Positions 16,625-24,305 of a stretch of 64,000 bases of DNA are shown here, one piece after another; position 1 is the stretch's first letter, and every line of letters begins with the position of its first letter. The DNA is from Psychromarinibacter sediminicola (GTDB lineage Bacteria; Pseudomonadota; Alphaproteobacteria; Rhodobacterales; Rhodobacteraceae), in the NCBI RefSeq assembly GCF_029168335.1, contig NZ_JARGYC010000015.1, forward strand, positions 1 to 64,000, in the 5' to 3' direction. Below the pieces are notes generated by a model. It made no database searches. It saw only the letters and a list, made by a program, of their open reading frames with translations, and was not told where the DNA came from. The translations under genes were made by a program, and so were the position numbers.

Positions 16625-16876
16625 ATGAGCCACGTCCCGCACGACCTTGCCAAGGAATTCCCGGAATATGCCGAGCGCATCCATGTGCTGAAGCAGGAGG
16701 ACAAGCACTTCGCCAAGCTGGCCAAGGACTATGACGAGATCAACCACGCGGTGCATCTCGCGGAAACCAATGTCGACCCGGTGGAGGAACTGGCCGAGGT
16801 GGAGATGCGCAAGAAGCGGATGGCGCTGAAGGACGAGCTGTACCGGATTCTGTCCACCACGACGGCGGAGGGCTGA
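16625..16876 (+). CDS. DUF465 (YdcH-type) small protein
   Basis: An 83-residue, highly charged, all-helical protein of the DUF465 family, with the typical HVLKQEDKHFAKLAKDYDEINHAVHLAE heart shortened here to its recognisable elements (LKQED, FAKL, YDEINHAV). The C-terminal half (EVEMRKKRMALKDELYRIL) is a predicted coiled segment. No enzyme activity is known. AAAGGAAGG precedes the ATG. It is monocistronic between betA and the converging pccR, and the FNR-type box upstream suggests induction at low oxygen. Confidence 0.85.
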   Translation: MSHVPHDLAKEFPEYAERIHVLKQEDKHFAKLAKDYDEINHAVHLAETNVDPVEELAEVEMRKKRMALKDELYRILSTTTAEG

Positions 16877-16922
16877 CCTCACGCCTTGTCGCTCCGCCTG
16901 CGCGGGATGGCGCGGGCGGAGT

Positions 16923-16944
16923 GCGTATTTGGAACGAGAAGAAG
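16923..16944 (-). repeat. dispersed gene-end motif, copy D
   Basis: In minus-strand sense it lies 13 bases past the pccR stop. It is followed in that direction by arms CTCCGCC and GGCGGAG that can form a stem across a GC-rich loop. Confidence 0.7.
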
Positions 16945-16957
16945 CCCCCGTTCCGCG

Positions 16958-18358
16958 TCAGCCGATCCGGTAGGGCAGACCCTCCCGCGTGTCGGGGTCG
17001 ACGCTGAGCGGTCGTTCCAGGGGCGGGACCGAGCGCTGGTGGCAGTCGCGCCGCTCGCAGATGCGGCAGGAGATGCCGATCGGTTCGTAGGCCTCGGGCC
17101 GGCTGAGGTCCATGTCGTCGGCATAGACCAGCGCCTCGGCATGGGCGATCTCGCAGCCCAGCCCGATGGCATAGCGGCGCACCGGCGCGTGGAAGCTGCC
17201 GCCCGATTTCGACACGTCCCGCGCCAGGCACAGGTAGCGCACGCCGTCCGGCGTCTCGGCCAGCTGCCGCAGGAAGCGGCCGGGCCGTTCGAATGCCTGA
17301 TGGACGTTCCACAGCGGGCAGGCGCCGCCGAAGCGGGCGAATTGCAGCCGCGTGGCCGAGTGGCGCTTGGTGATCGTGCCGGCCTGGTCGACGCGGACGA
17401 AGAAGAACGGCACGCCGCGCGCGCCAGGCCGCTGCAGCGTCGACAGCCGGTGCGCCACCTGCTCGATCGAGGCGCCGAACAGGTCGGCCAGCCGTTCGAG
17501 GTCGTGCCGGTGTTCCTGTGCGGCGGCGAGGAACCGGCGATAGGGCAGAAGCGCGGCGCCGGCGAAGTAGTTGGCCAGCCCGATCTTGGCGATGGCGCGC
17601 GCCTCGTCGGTCTGGAACCGGGCGAGGTCCAGTGTTGCCTCCAGAAGATCGTTCTGTGTCAGCAGCGCGATCTGGTGGAGAAGCTGGAACCGCTGGGTGG
17701 GCGCCGAACTGCGGGCCGACAGGACCAGCCGGCCGCCATCGGCGTCGTATGAGCGCAGGGCGTCAACCTTCTGTAGTTCCACCTGGATTCCCGACTTGGA
17801 CAGATGCGATATCGCCGCGGCGCGGATGTCGGCCTGCGCTGCCTCGCTCTGTGCAAAATGCTCGGCCGCGCGGTCCACCGCGTCGATGTAGTTGTCGCAA
17901 TAGTGAAAGAAGTCACGCACCTCGTCCCAGGGCGACGGGCGCACCTTGCTGTCGGAGCGGCCCAGCACCTCGTCCAGCGAGGCGAGCCGCTCGTGCGCCT
18001 GCCGGTAGGCGCGGTGCAGCTCCAGGAAGGCGCGCGCCAGCGTGGGGGCGTTGGAGGCCGCCAGCCGCAGGTCGGCGAGCGGCGGGACCGCCTCGGCGAA
18101 GACCGGGTCGGCCAGCGCCTCGCGCATGTCCACCACCATCCGCTCGGCATCGCCGGTCGACAGCTCGGTCACGTCCAGCCCGAACTCCTGCGCCAGCGCC
18201 AGCACCACCGCCGCCGAGACCGGGCGGTTGTTGTTCTCCATCTGGTTCAGGTAGGGCAGCGAGACGTCGAGCTTTTCCGCGAAGGCCTTCTGCGTCAGCT
18301 CCAGCCGCACGCGCAATTCGCGCAGCTTCGAGCCGGCATAGAGTTTGCGCTTGGACAT
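16958..18358 (-). CDS. pccR: ScfR-family regulator PccR
   Basis: A 466-residue regulator. The N-terminal XRE helix-turn-helix (about 10-62, LRELRVRLELTQKAFAEKLDVSLPYLNQMENNNRPVS region) is followed by a long C-terminal part with cysteines CRICERRDCHQR near the end, as in short-chain fatty acyl-CoA regulators such as RamB and R. sphaeroides PccR, which senses propionyl-CoA metabolism and controls pccB. ATG 18358 is chosen because the HTH starts right after it. Two TTTGCAGG-type repeats lie 13-27 bases upstream, implying self-control. pccB with similar sites lies on the far side of one MFS gene. Confidence 0.88.
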   Translation of the reverse strand: MSKRKLYAGSKLRELRVRLELTQKAFAEKLDVSLPYLNQMENNNRPVSAAVVLALAQEFGLDVTELSTGDAERMVVDMREALADPVFAEAVPPLADLRLAASNAPTLARAFLELHRAYRQAHERLASLDEVLGRSDSKVRPSPWDEVRDFFHYCDNYIDAVDRAAEHFAQSEAAQADIRAAAISHLSKSGIQVELQKVDALRSYDADGGRLVLSARSSAPTQRFQLLHQIALLTQNDLLEATLDLARFQTDEARAIAKIGLANYFAGAALLPYRRFLAAAQEHRHDLERLADLFGASIEQVAHRLSTLQRPGARGVPFFFVRVDQAGTITKRHSATRLQFARFGGACPLWNVHQAFERPGRFLRQLAETPDGVRYLCLARDVSKSGGSFHAPVRRYAIGLGCEIAHAEALVYADDMDLSRPEAYEPIGISCRICERRDCHQRSVPPLERPLSVDPDTREGLPYRIG

Positions 18359-18370
18359 GGCCGCCCCCGG

Positions 18371-18385
18371 TTTGCAGGTTTGCAG
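18371..18385. promoter_or_regulatory. PccR/RamB-like direct repeats before pccR
   Basis: TTTGCAGG directly followed by TTTGCAG, half-matches to the TTTGCAAA motif reported for PccR. They sit 13 bases upstream of the pccR ATG, compatible with autoregulation. Confidence 0.55.
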
Positions 18386-18392
18386 TCCGGGG

Positions 18393-18406
18393 TTAGCAGG
18401 TGCTAA
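18393..18406. promoter_or_regulatory. palindrome TTAGCA-GG-TGCTAA
   Basis: Perfect 6-bp arms around GG, overlapping the MFS stop codon and 35 bases upstream of the pccR ATG. It may be part of the pccR control region. Confidence 0.4.
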
Positions 18407-19635
18407 GCGCTGTCGGCAAGGCCCAGCCGCTGTTCGCGGCGGATCACCATGGCGATGGCCAGCACCCCGAGGATCGACACCACGATCTGGATGTAGAGCA
18501 GCGGGTAGGGGCCGGTCTCGACGCTCAGGATCTCGCCCGCAAGCTGCGCCAGCGCCGCGCCGCCGCCGATCATCAGCGCGCCGCCCAGCCCGCTGGCGGT
18601 GCCGGCGAGGTGCGGGCGCACCGACAGCGTGCCGGCGATGGCGTTGGGCAGGACCATGCCGTTGCCGAGCCCGACGAAGCACATGAACCCGAAGAAGGTC
18701 AGCGGCGTTCCGAACCCCGCCAGGAACAGCACCAGCGACGCCGCCACGCCGCCCGCGCAGATCAGCGCGCCGACGATAATCATCCGGTTGATCCCGACCT
18801 GGGCCGAATAGCGCCCGGTCAGGTAGTTGCCCAGGATGTAGCCAAGCGCCGGCGCCCCGAACATCACGCCCAGCATCGAGGGCGACAGGCCGAAGATGTC
18901 CGACCCGATCAGCGGCGCGCTGCCGACATAGGAAAAGAACGCGCCAGAGCTCAGCGCCGCCGCCAGCGCGTAGCCCCAGAACCGCGGCGAGGTCAAAAGC
19001 TCGGGGTAATCCCGGAACTGCTGCCGGAAGCTGGCGCTTTGATTGCGGTTCGTCTCGCCCTGGTCGGCCCAGATCAGCCAGAGCGTGGCGAGGCCGAAGA
19101 GCAGGAAGGCCCAGAAATTCGCGCGCCAGCCGAGCCATTCGTCCAGCAGGCCGCCAAGCGCGGGGGAGAGCATCGGCACGACGGCCATGCCCATGGTCAC
19201 GTAGCCGATCATCGAGGCGGCATTCGCCTGGTCGTGTGTGTCGCGGACGACGGCGCGGCTCAGCACCATGCCCACGACGATGAAGGCCTGCAGCATGCGG
19301 AAGGTCAGAAAGACCGTGACATTCGGCGCCAGCAGGCAGCCGATCGTCGCCACGACGAAGATCGCCAGGCCGCCCAGCATGACGGGCCGGCGCCCGAAGC
19401 GGTCCGCCACGGGGCCGATGAACAGCTGCAGGATCGCATTGCCCAGAAGGAACAGCGTGACCGACCGCGCGATCACGCCGTAGTCGGCGTCGAAATGCTC
19501 GGCCATGCTTGGCAGCGACGGCACGTACATGTTCATCGCCAGCGCCGAGGTGCTGGCCATGACGATGAGCGTGAAGATATGCGGCGGTGTGCTGCGGTCC
19601 AGGAAGCGGACCCCGGAATTACGTGTCATTGGCAT
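18403..19635 (-). CDS. Bcr/CflA-type MFS drug exporter
   Basis: A 410-residue membrane protein of the Bcr/CflA drug-resistance branch of the major facilitator superfamily, with about 12 hydrophobic segments. The family motif near helix 1 (MNMYVPSLPSMAEHF) and the loop-2 motif GPVADRFGRRPVML are clear, as is RAVVRDTHDQANAAS. Substrate unknown. No good ribosome site precedes the ATG at 19635; a start two codons later (19629) is equally possible. It lies between pccR and pccB and shares its upstream region, with TTTGCAAA-type sites, with pccB. Confidence 0.85.
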   Translation of the reverse strand: MPMTRNSGVRFLDRSTPPHIFTLIVMASTSALAMNMYVPSLPSMAEHFDADYGVIARSVTLFLLGNAILQLFIGPVADRFGRRPVMLGGLAIFVVATIGCLLAPNVTVFLTFRMLQAFIVVGMVLSRAVVRDTHDQANAASMIGYVTMGMAVVPMLSPALGGLLDEWLGWRANFWAFLLFGLATLWLIWADQGETNRNQSASFRQQFRDYPELLTSPRFWGYALAAALSSGAFFSYVGSAPLIGSDIFGLSPSMLGVMFGAPALGYILGNYLTGRYSAQVGINRMIIVGALICAGGVAASLVLFLAGFGTPLTFFGFMCFVGLGNGMVLPNAIAGTLSVRPHLAGTASGLGGALMIGGGAALAQLAGEILSVETGPYPLLYIQIVVSILGVLAIAMVIRREQRLGLADSA

Positions 19636-19699
19636 GTATTAAGGCGGCGCGTGCGGGTTGTCCATCGGTGGTGACGGATTCAGGACGGCCACCCGACAA

Positions 19700-19747
19700 T
19701 TTGCAGTTTCGCAATTCGCGGAACCCCTCTTGCCAAGTGTTTGCAAA
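19700..19747. promoter_or_regulatory. PccR-type sites upstream of pccB
   Basis: The divergent MFS/pccB region holds TTTGCAG (19700), TTTCGCAA (19707), the near-palindrome CTTGCCAAG (19729) and a perfect TTTGCAAA (19740), which is the reported PccR core. The perfect site ends 75 bases before the pccB ATG. Confidence 0.65.
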
Positions 19748-19821
19748 TTTACCGGAAAGTTCTTTCCCGAGCCCCGCGCGTGACGTAGGAACGCTGGCGA
19801 ACCGGATCGGAGGGACGCCGC

Positions 19822-21354
19822 ATGAAGGATATTCTGCACGAGCTCGAACGCCGCCGTGACATGGCTCGCATGGGCGGCGGCCAGAAGCGGATCGACAGCC
19901 AGCACGGCAAGGGCAAGCTGACCGCGCGCGAGCGGATCGAACTGCTGCTGGACGAGGGCTCGTTCGAGGAATTCGACATGTTCGTCGCCCACCGCTGCAC
20001 CGATTTCGGGATGGAGCAAAGCCGCCCCTACGGCGACGGCGTCGTCACCGGCTGGGGCACGATCAATGGCCGCATGGTCTATGTCTTCTCTCAGGATTTC
20101 ACCGTCTTCGGCGGCTCGCTGTCCGAGACCCACGCCCAGAAGATCTGCAAGATCATGGACATGGCGATGCAGAACGGGGCGCCGGTGATCGGGCTGAACG
20201 ACTCGGGCGGCGCGCGCATCCAGGAAGGCGTCGCCTCGCTCGCGGGCTATGCCGACGTGTTCCAGCGCAACATCGAGGCCTCCGGCGTGATCCCGCAGAT
20301 CTCGGTCATCATGGGGCCCTGCGCCGGCGGCGCCGTCTACTCCCCCGCGATGACCGACTTCATCTTCATGGTGAAGGACACCTCCTACATGTTCGTGACC
20401 GGCCCCGACGTGGTGAAGACCGTGACGAACGAGGTCGTGACGGCCGAGGAGCTGGGCGGCGCCACGACCCACACCCGCAAGTCCTCCGTCGCCGACGGCG
20501 CCTTCGAGAACGATGTCGAGGCGCTGGCCGAGGTGCGGCGGCTCGTGGACTTCCTGCCGCTCAACAACCGCGAGAAGCCGCCCGTTCGTCCGTTCTTCGA
20601 CGATCCAGACCGGCTGGAGAGCTCGCTCGACACGCTGATCCCGGATCACCCGAACACGCCCTACGACATGAAGGAGTTGATCCTGAAGGTCGCGGACGAG
20701 GGCGACTTCTACGAGATCCAGGAAGACCACGCCAAGAACATCGTCACCGGCTTCATCCGGCTGGAGGGGCAGACGGTCGGCGTGGTGGCGAACCAGCCGA
20801 TGGTGCTGGCCGGCTGCCTCGACATCGACTCGTCGAAGAAGGCGGCGCGCTTCGTGCGGTTCTGCGATTGCTTCGAGATCCCGATCCTGACCTTCGTGGA
20901 CGTGCCGGGCTTCCTGCCGGGGACCGGCCAGGAATATGGCGGCGTCATCAAGCACGGCGCAAAGCTCCTGTTCGCCTATGGCGAGGCGACGGTGCCGAAG
21001 GTCACGGTCATCACCCGCAAGGCCTATGGCGGCGCCTATGACGTGATGGCGTCCAAGCACCTGCGCGGCGACTTCAACTATGCCTGGCCCACCGCCGAGA
21101 TCGCGGTGATGGGGGCCAAGGGCGCGACCGAGATCCTCTATCGCTCCGAACTGGGCGATGCCGAGAAGATCGCCGCGCGAACGCAGGAATACGAGGACCG
21201 CTTCGCCAACCCCTTCGTGGCCGCCGAGAAGGGCTTCATCGACGAGGTGATCCAGCCCCGCTCCACCCGCCGCCGGGTCAGCCGGGCCTTCGCGTCGCTG
21301 CGCAACAAGAAGCTGTCCAACCCCTGGAAAAAGCACGACAACATCCCGCTCTGA
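19822..21354 (+). CDS. pccB: propionyl-CoA carboxylase beta (carboxyltransferase) subunit PccB
   Basis: A 510-residue biotin-dependent carboxyltransferase that transfers CO2 from carboxybiotin on PccA to propionyl-CoA, giving methylmalonyl-CoA. Recognisable stretches are [46 protein letters not shown] and [10 protein letters not shown], forming the N- and C-terminal crotonase-like halves. GGAGGG precedes the ATG. It is separated from pccA by about 2.95 kb of small genes, an arrangement I recall from other Rhodobacteraceae. Confidence 0.96.
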   Translation: MKDILHELERRRDMARMGGGQKRIDSQHGKGKLTARERIELLLDEGSFEEFDMFVAHRCTDFGMEQSRPYGDGVVTGWGTINGRMVYVFSQDFTVFGGSLSETHAQKICKIMDMAMQNGAPVIGLNDSGGARIQEGVASLAGYADVFQRNIEASGVIPQISVIMGPCAGGAVYSPAMTDFIFMVKDTSYMFVTGPDVVKTVTNEVVTAEELGGATTHTRKSSVADGAFENDVEALAEVRRLVDFLPLNNREKPPVRPFFDDPDRLESSLDTLIPDHPNTPYDMKELILKVADEGDFYEIQEDHAKNIVTGFIRLEGQTVGVVANQPMVLAGCLDIDSSKKAARFVRFCDCFEIPILTFVDVPGFLPGTGQEYGGVIKHGAKLLFAYGEATVPKVTVITRKAYGGAYDVMASKHLRGDFNYAWPTAEIAVMGAKGATEILYRSELGDAEKIAARTQEYEDRFANPFVAAEKGFIDEVIQPRSTRRRVSRAFASLRNKKLSNPWKKHDNIPL

Positions 21355-21361
21355 GCCGCCC

Positions 21362-21709
21362 GTGACCCGCGCCCGCTGGCATATCCTGGGTGGTGAGCCC
21401 CTGGTGCTGACCCGCCGTCTGCCGCCGCGCTTCGACGTGGTGGCCGAGACGGGGTTTCCGTGTGTCCCGCGCCGCCGCCTGGCGCATCAGGTGCGGCAGG
21501 ACGTGTGGCGCGCCCTGCGGCATGTACGGGGCTTTTCGCCGGTGGTGGAGGTCGCCGCGGACGGGTCCGCGCTGCGCCTGCGGGCCGGCGGGCGGATCGA
21601 CGGTGCTGCCGCGGACCGGGCCGGACTTCGGGCGCGGATCCACGAGCTGCTGCACGAACCGGCCCGCCGCGCCCGCTGGCAGCGCCATGCAGAGCGAGGG
21701 CAGGACTGA
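21362..21709 (+). CDS. small conserved-looking protein downstream of pccB
   Basis: A 115-residue Arg-rich soluble protein, not recognised. It starts with GTG 7 bases after the pccB stop and ends 3 bases before the next gene, so it looks like a co-transcribed member of the pcc operon. No signal peptide or membrane helix. The tight spacing supports a real gene; no motif suggests a function. Confidence 0.6.
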   Translation: MTRARWHILGGEPLVLTRRLPPRFDVVAETGFPCVPRRRLAHQVRQDVWRALRHVRGFSPVVEVAADGSALRLRAGGRIDGAAADRAGLRARIHELLHEPARRARWQRHAERGQD

Positions 21710-21712
21710 GCG

Positions 21713-22453
21713 ATGGGCACCGATGCGGACCGCATGATCGAGGAGCTCGACCTGTCGATGTTCGGGCGGCAGGACTTCGTGAACATCGTCCTGCAGCGCT
21801 CCGACGTGCTGGGCTACACGCGCGAGGCGAACCGGCTGGTGCGCAGTTGGGAGGCCGGCGATGCTGCGCCGCTGGAGGCGGCGGTGGATGCCGACGGCGA
21901 CCGCTACGCCCGCGAAGCGGCCCGGCTGATCCGGGACGAGTTCGTTGCGCTTCGCGGCCTGATGCAGCGCCTTGCGCCGGCCCGGATCGCCGATATCGGC
22001 TGCGGCTACGCGATCTTCGACTTGTTCGCCTACCGGGCGCTCGATTGCGACCTCCTGCTGATCGACATCGAAGAGACCGAATCGCGGCACTTCGGCTTTG
22101 CCAATGAAGGCGCGGGCTATTCCAGCCTGGCCAGGGCCACCGAGTTCCTGGTCGCCAACGGCGTGCCCGAGGCCCGGATTCGCACCTGGAACCCGAACCG
22201 GGAGGAGGCGCCCGGAGGCCCGCCCATCGACATCGCGGTCAGCTTCCTGTCCTGCGGCTTTCATTATCCCGTCGACATGTACCTGCCGTTCTTCCGCTAT
22301 GCCGTGGCGCCGCGCGGCGCGGTGATCCTGGATCTGCGCGGAAGCAGGGCCGACCGGATCATCGCCACGCTCGAAACGCTGGGCAAGGTGCGCGTGCTGC
22401 GCCGGGGCGGCGGCGTCAGGCGGGTTCTGCTGAAGAAGCGGGACGCCGAATGA
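21713..22453 (+). CDS. putative SAM-dependent methyltransferase
   Basis: A 246-residue protein with a class I methyltransferase core: motif I ARIADIGCGYAIFDLFAY (about 84-101) followed by the acidic strand end LLLIDIEE, and a later hydrophobic strand with VSFLSCGFHYPVD. Substrate unknown; the N-terminal helical part (LDLSMFGRQDFVNIV) is family-specific. GAGGG precedes the ATG. The stop overlaps the start of the next gene by 4 bases. It is part of the gene string between pccB and pccA. Confidence 0.75.
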   Translation: MGTDADRMIEELDLSMFGRQDFVNIVLQRSDVLGYTREANRLVRSWEAGDAAPLEAAVDADGDRYAREAARLIRDEFVALRGLMQRLAPARIADIGCGYAIFDLFAYRALDCDLLLIDIEETESRHFGFANEGAGYSSLARATEFLVANGVPEARIRTWNPNREEAPGGPPIDIAVSFLSCGFHYPVDMYLPFFRYAVAPRGAVILDLRGSRADRIIATLETLGKVRVLRRGGGVRRVLLKKRDAE

Positions 22454-22842
22454 TGCGCTGCGCCGGTCTTGCCGCCCTTTTGCTCGCCGGCCCCGCGGCG
22501 GCGGAGACGGTGGATGTGCCGTCCGGCCAGCCGGTCGAACTGGCCGAGGTGATCCGCGAGGCGCACGGTCCGAAAGGGGTGACGCTGCGCTTCCGATTCG
22601 TGGCGCCGCGCATCGCCGGCGGGGAAGACAAGCTGCCTTTCGCCGAGGTTGCGGCCGACATGGATTTTCTGTGCTCCGGCTACGCGCTTTCGCACCTTCC
22701 CGCGCCGGGGCCGCGCCCGGACCGCATCATCATCTCGCTGGCCGCTGCGCCGGTCGAATTTGGCGATATCCGGCCGGAAATCACCCAGTTTTTCGAGGCT
22801 TACGAGATCGACGGCGACGCCTGTATCTGGGAGGGGATATAA
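22450..22842 (+). CDS. exported DUF6497-type protein
   Basis: A 130-residue protein with a signal peptide (1-18, ending AAA-E). The sequence around VTLRFRFVAPRIAG and ADMDFLCSGYALSHL, with two cysteines, resembles the DUF6497 family found mainly in Rhodobacteraceae. Function unknown; periplasmic location expected. The ATG overlaps the methyltransferase stop. Confidence 0.75.
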   Translation: MMRCAGLAALLLAGPAAAETVDVPSGQPVELAEVIREAHGPKGVTLRFRFVAPRIAGGEDKLPFAEVAADMDFLCSGYALSHLPAPGPRPDRIIISLAAAPVEFGDIRPEITQFFEAYEIDGDACIWEGI

Positions 22843-23053
22843 TGCACACACCATATGTTGCGGCCCGTGCCGGCGCCGCTACCCCACTTGATGCAACGGT
22901 GCCACAAACCCGGCCGCAAGTTAGGGGCGAATTTCCTTTTCCTCACGAATGTTCTATCGTCACGGGAGGTTACCGGACAGTGACCTGTACCCTGAATGGG
23001 AGGCCCTGCGCGACACAGGCGTTCGGCCTCCGTCTTTACGACAGGAGACTAGG
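22843..23053 (+). other. 211-bp intergenic gap before the small lipoprotein gene
   Basis: No gene supported. Base composition is less GC-rich than the neighbours. AGGCC (23010) and GGCCT (23028) arms could form a small hairpin. A good AGGAG site at 23043 belongs to the following gene. A promoter is plausible but I cannot point to a convincing one. Confidence 0.4.
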
Positions 23054-23194
23054 ATGTCGAAGAGCATCAAACTGGTTCTCGCCTTTGGCCTCGTTGCCTT
23101 CGCTGCGGCCTGCGCCCAGCAAGAGGAAGAGCCGGTCTACATCGAGCCCGAACCGATTACCGTCGAGCCGGTTTACACCGGCAAGTACAAGTAA
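23054..23194 (+). CDS. 46-residue lipoprotein
   Basis: A very small lipoprotein: basic start MSKSIK, hydrophobic stretch, lipobox FAAAC with the lipidated Cys20, then a 26-residue acidic, Pro-rich tail (EEEPVYIEPEPITVEPVY). It starts with ATG behind AGGAG 6 bases upstream. Such a short mature part suggests a surface or periplasmic tag-like peptide; function unknown. It is followed by a strong stem-loop at 23204. Confidence 0.75.
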   Translation: MSKSIKLVLAFGLVAFAAACAQQEEEPVYIEPEPITVEPVYTGKYK

Positions 23195-23203
23195 TCGCCG
23201 GGC

Positions 23204-23230
23204 GGGGCGGGCGACCACGTCGCCCGCCCC
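23204..23230 (+). terminator. strong stem-loop after the 46-residue lipoprotein
   Basis: A perfect 12-bp stem GGGGCGGGCGAC/GTCGCCCGCCCC with a three-base CAC loop, 9 bases after the stop. No T-tract follows, so it may protect the 3' end of a short abundant mRNA. Confidence 0.6.
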
Positions 23231-23284
23231 GAACTGCCGGCCCGTCCGGGCCGCCGTAAGACCCCCTGTCCGGGAGGGGGACGC

Positions 23285-23635
23285 ATGCTGAAGCATCGCG
23301 GGTTTCCCGGCCGTCTCCCAGGCACCGATTTCCAGTTCACGATTCGCCGTGCGAATCCGCGCGGGGTGACGCCGATCATTCGGCGCGAACGCCATGCCGA
23401 CCGGCGCCCGGCCGACCGCGCCGCCGACGCCGCCTTCCTGCAGGCCCTCTGGGACCATTTCGGCGCCGAGCCGTTCGAACGCGGCAATCTCGACGCCGGC
23501 CGTCTGTCCTGGCTCTTCGGGAGAGAGGTCGTGCCCGCCGAAGACCCGTTCGACCCAGCCAGTTACGACGCGCTCTTGCGGGTCGATCCGGCCGCCGCCC
23601 GCGCCGCCTTTCCCGAGCTGGAGATCCGGCCATGA
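23285..23635 (+). CDS. small hypothetical protein in the pcc locus
   Basis: A 116-residue soluble protein not recognised by me. The middle (AFLQALWDHFGAEPFERGNL... LSWLFGREVVPAEDPFDPASYDALLRVDP) is regular and hydrophobic-patterned, unlike a random frame. GGGAGGGGG lies just before the ATG. No signal peptide. It is flanked by two stem-loops (23204, 23812), which suggests its own transcript. Confidence 0.6.
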   Translation: MLKHRGFPGRLPGTDFQFTIRRANPRGVTPIIRRERHADRRPADRAADAAFLQALWDHFGAEPFERGNLDAGRLSWLFGREVVPAEDPFDPASYDALLRVDPAAARAAFPELEIRP

Positions 23636-23702
23636 TCGGCGTGTTTCCGCGAGGCGGCATTCCATTTCGGCGGGAAACAGCGCATGCGGTTGTGTCCCAA
23701 TT

Positions 23703-23716
23703 CTTGCACTTTGCAC
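23703..23716. promoter_or_regulatory. tandem 7-bp direct repeat CTTGCAC-TTTGCAC
   Basis: Two abutting copies resembling half of the TTTGCAAA motif seen before pccB and pccR. Possibly a second PccR-type site serving the lipoprotein-pccA part of the locus; weak evidence. Confidence 0.3.
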
Positions 23717-23811
23717 GGCCCGGCAATGGCGTCAGGTTCGACCGCGAGACGCGGATCGCGAACCGGCGGTTCAAAGGTGCACGTCTCAACCGTTACCCTT
23801 CCCCTTATCGG

Positions 23812-23838
23812 CGGTCTGACCTTCCCCGGGTCAGACCG
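23812..23838 (+). terminator. candidate intrinsic terminator
   Basis: Perfect 10-bp stem CGGTCTGACC/GGTCAGACCG with a 7-base loop, followed by TCACCTTTT. It lies 176 bases after the 116-residue protein gene and 135 bases before the lipoprotein gene at 23973. Confidence 0.55.
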
Positions 23839-23972
23839 TCACCTTTTCCGGCCGAGCCCGGGTTTCGGCGACAACTTGCCGAGATGAAAGGGTTTTCCCG
23901 GCACGGCTTTGACTTGGGCCGCGGCTTGGCGCTTTCTGATCCAAGAGCAGTCAGACCCGAGGGGCACGTCCC

Positions 23973-24182
23973 ATGCGCATCCGTCTTTTCGCCTTCCTGG
24001 CCGTCGCGGCCGCCGGCCTCGCCGGCTGTGGCCAGACCCCGCTGGAACAGGGCATCTTCGGCGCCGGCTCCGGCGCCGGCGCCTTCGCGCTTACCGGCGC
24101 CGACCCGGTCACCGGCGCGGTCATCGGCGCGGCCGGCAACATGGCCTATTGCCGCTACGTCAAAGGCGCCAACTGCCGCTAG
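23973..24182 (+). CDS. 69-residue lipoprotein with a Gly-rich body
   Basis: Basic start MRIR, hydrophobic helix and lipobox LAGC (Cys19), then GQTPLEQGIFGAGSGAGAFALTG-type Gly/Ala-rich sequence resembling a glycine-zipper segment, ending with a short basic C-terminus with two cysteines. GAGGGG lies 9 bases before the ATG. Probably anchored to a membrane as a small structural lipoprotein; function unknown. It is the last small gene before pccA. Confidence 0.75.
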   Translation: MRIRLFAFLAVAAAGLAGCGQTPLEQGIFGAGSGAGAFALTGADPVTGAVIGAAGNMAYCRYVKGANCR

Positions 24183-24191
24183 GCCCACCGC

Positions 24192-24212
24192 CGAATTTTC
24201 GTCGAAAATTCG
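24192..24212. repeat. AT-rich palindrome upstream of pccA
   Basis: Arms CGAATTTTCG and CGAAAATTCG around a single T, standing out in GC-rich sequence, 9 bases after the lipoprotein stop and 93 bases before pccA. Could be an operator or an RNA hairpin with a small loop. Confidence 0.6.
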
Positions 24213-24305
24213 CTGCCGCTTCACCGCCCCGGCCCCGTGCCCGGGCGGCTTTCGTCGTTGTGCCCGGCCCGCGCGGCCGGGGCCAAGAACAAAAGGGAAC
24301 GGGAC

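Larger units (their letters stand above)
23636..23972 (+). other. 337-bp intergenic region with regulatory-looking repeats
   Basis: An open frame crosses it, but it has biased, low-complexity Arg/Ala/Pro content after the first residues and I do not accept it as a gene. The region holds a tandem (C/T)TTGCAC repeat at 23703 and a stem-loop at 23812. Confidence 0.5.
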
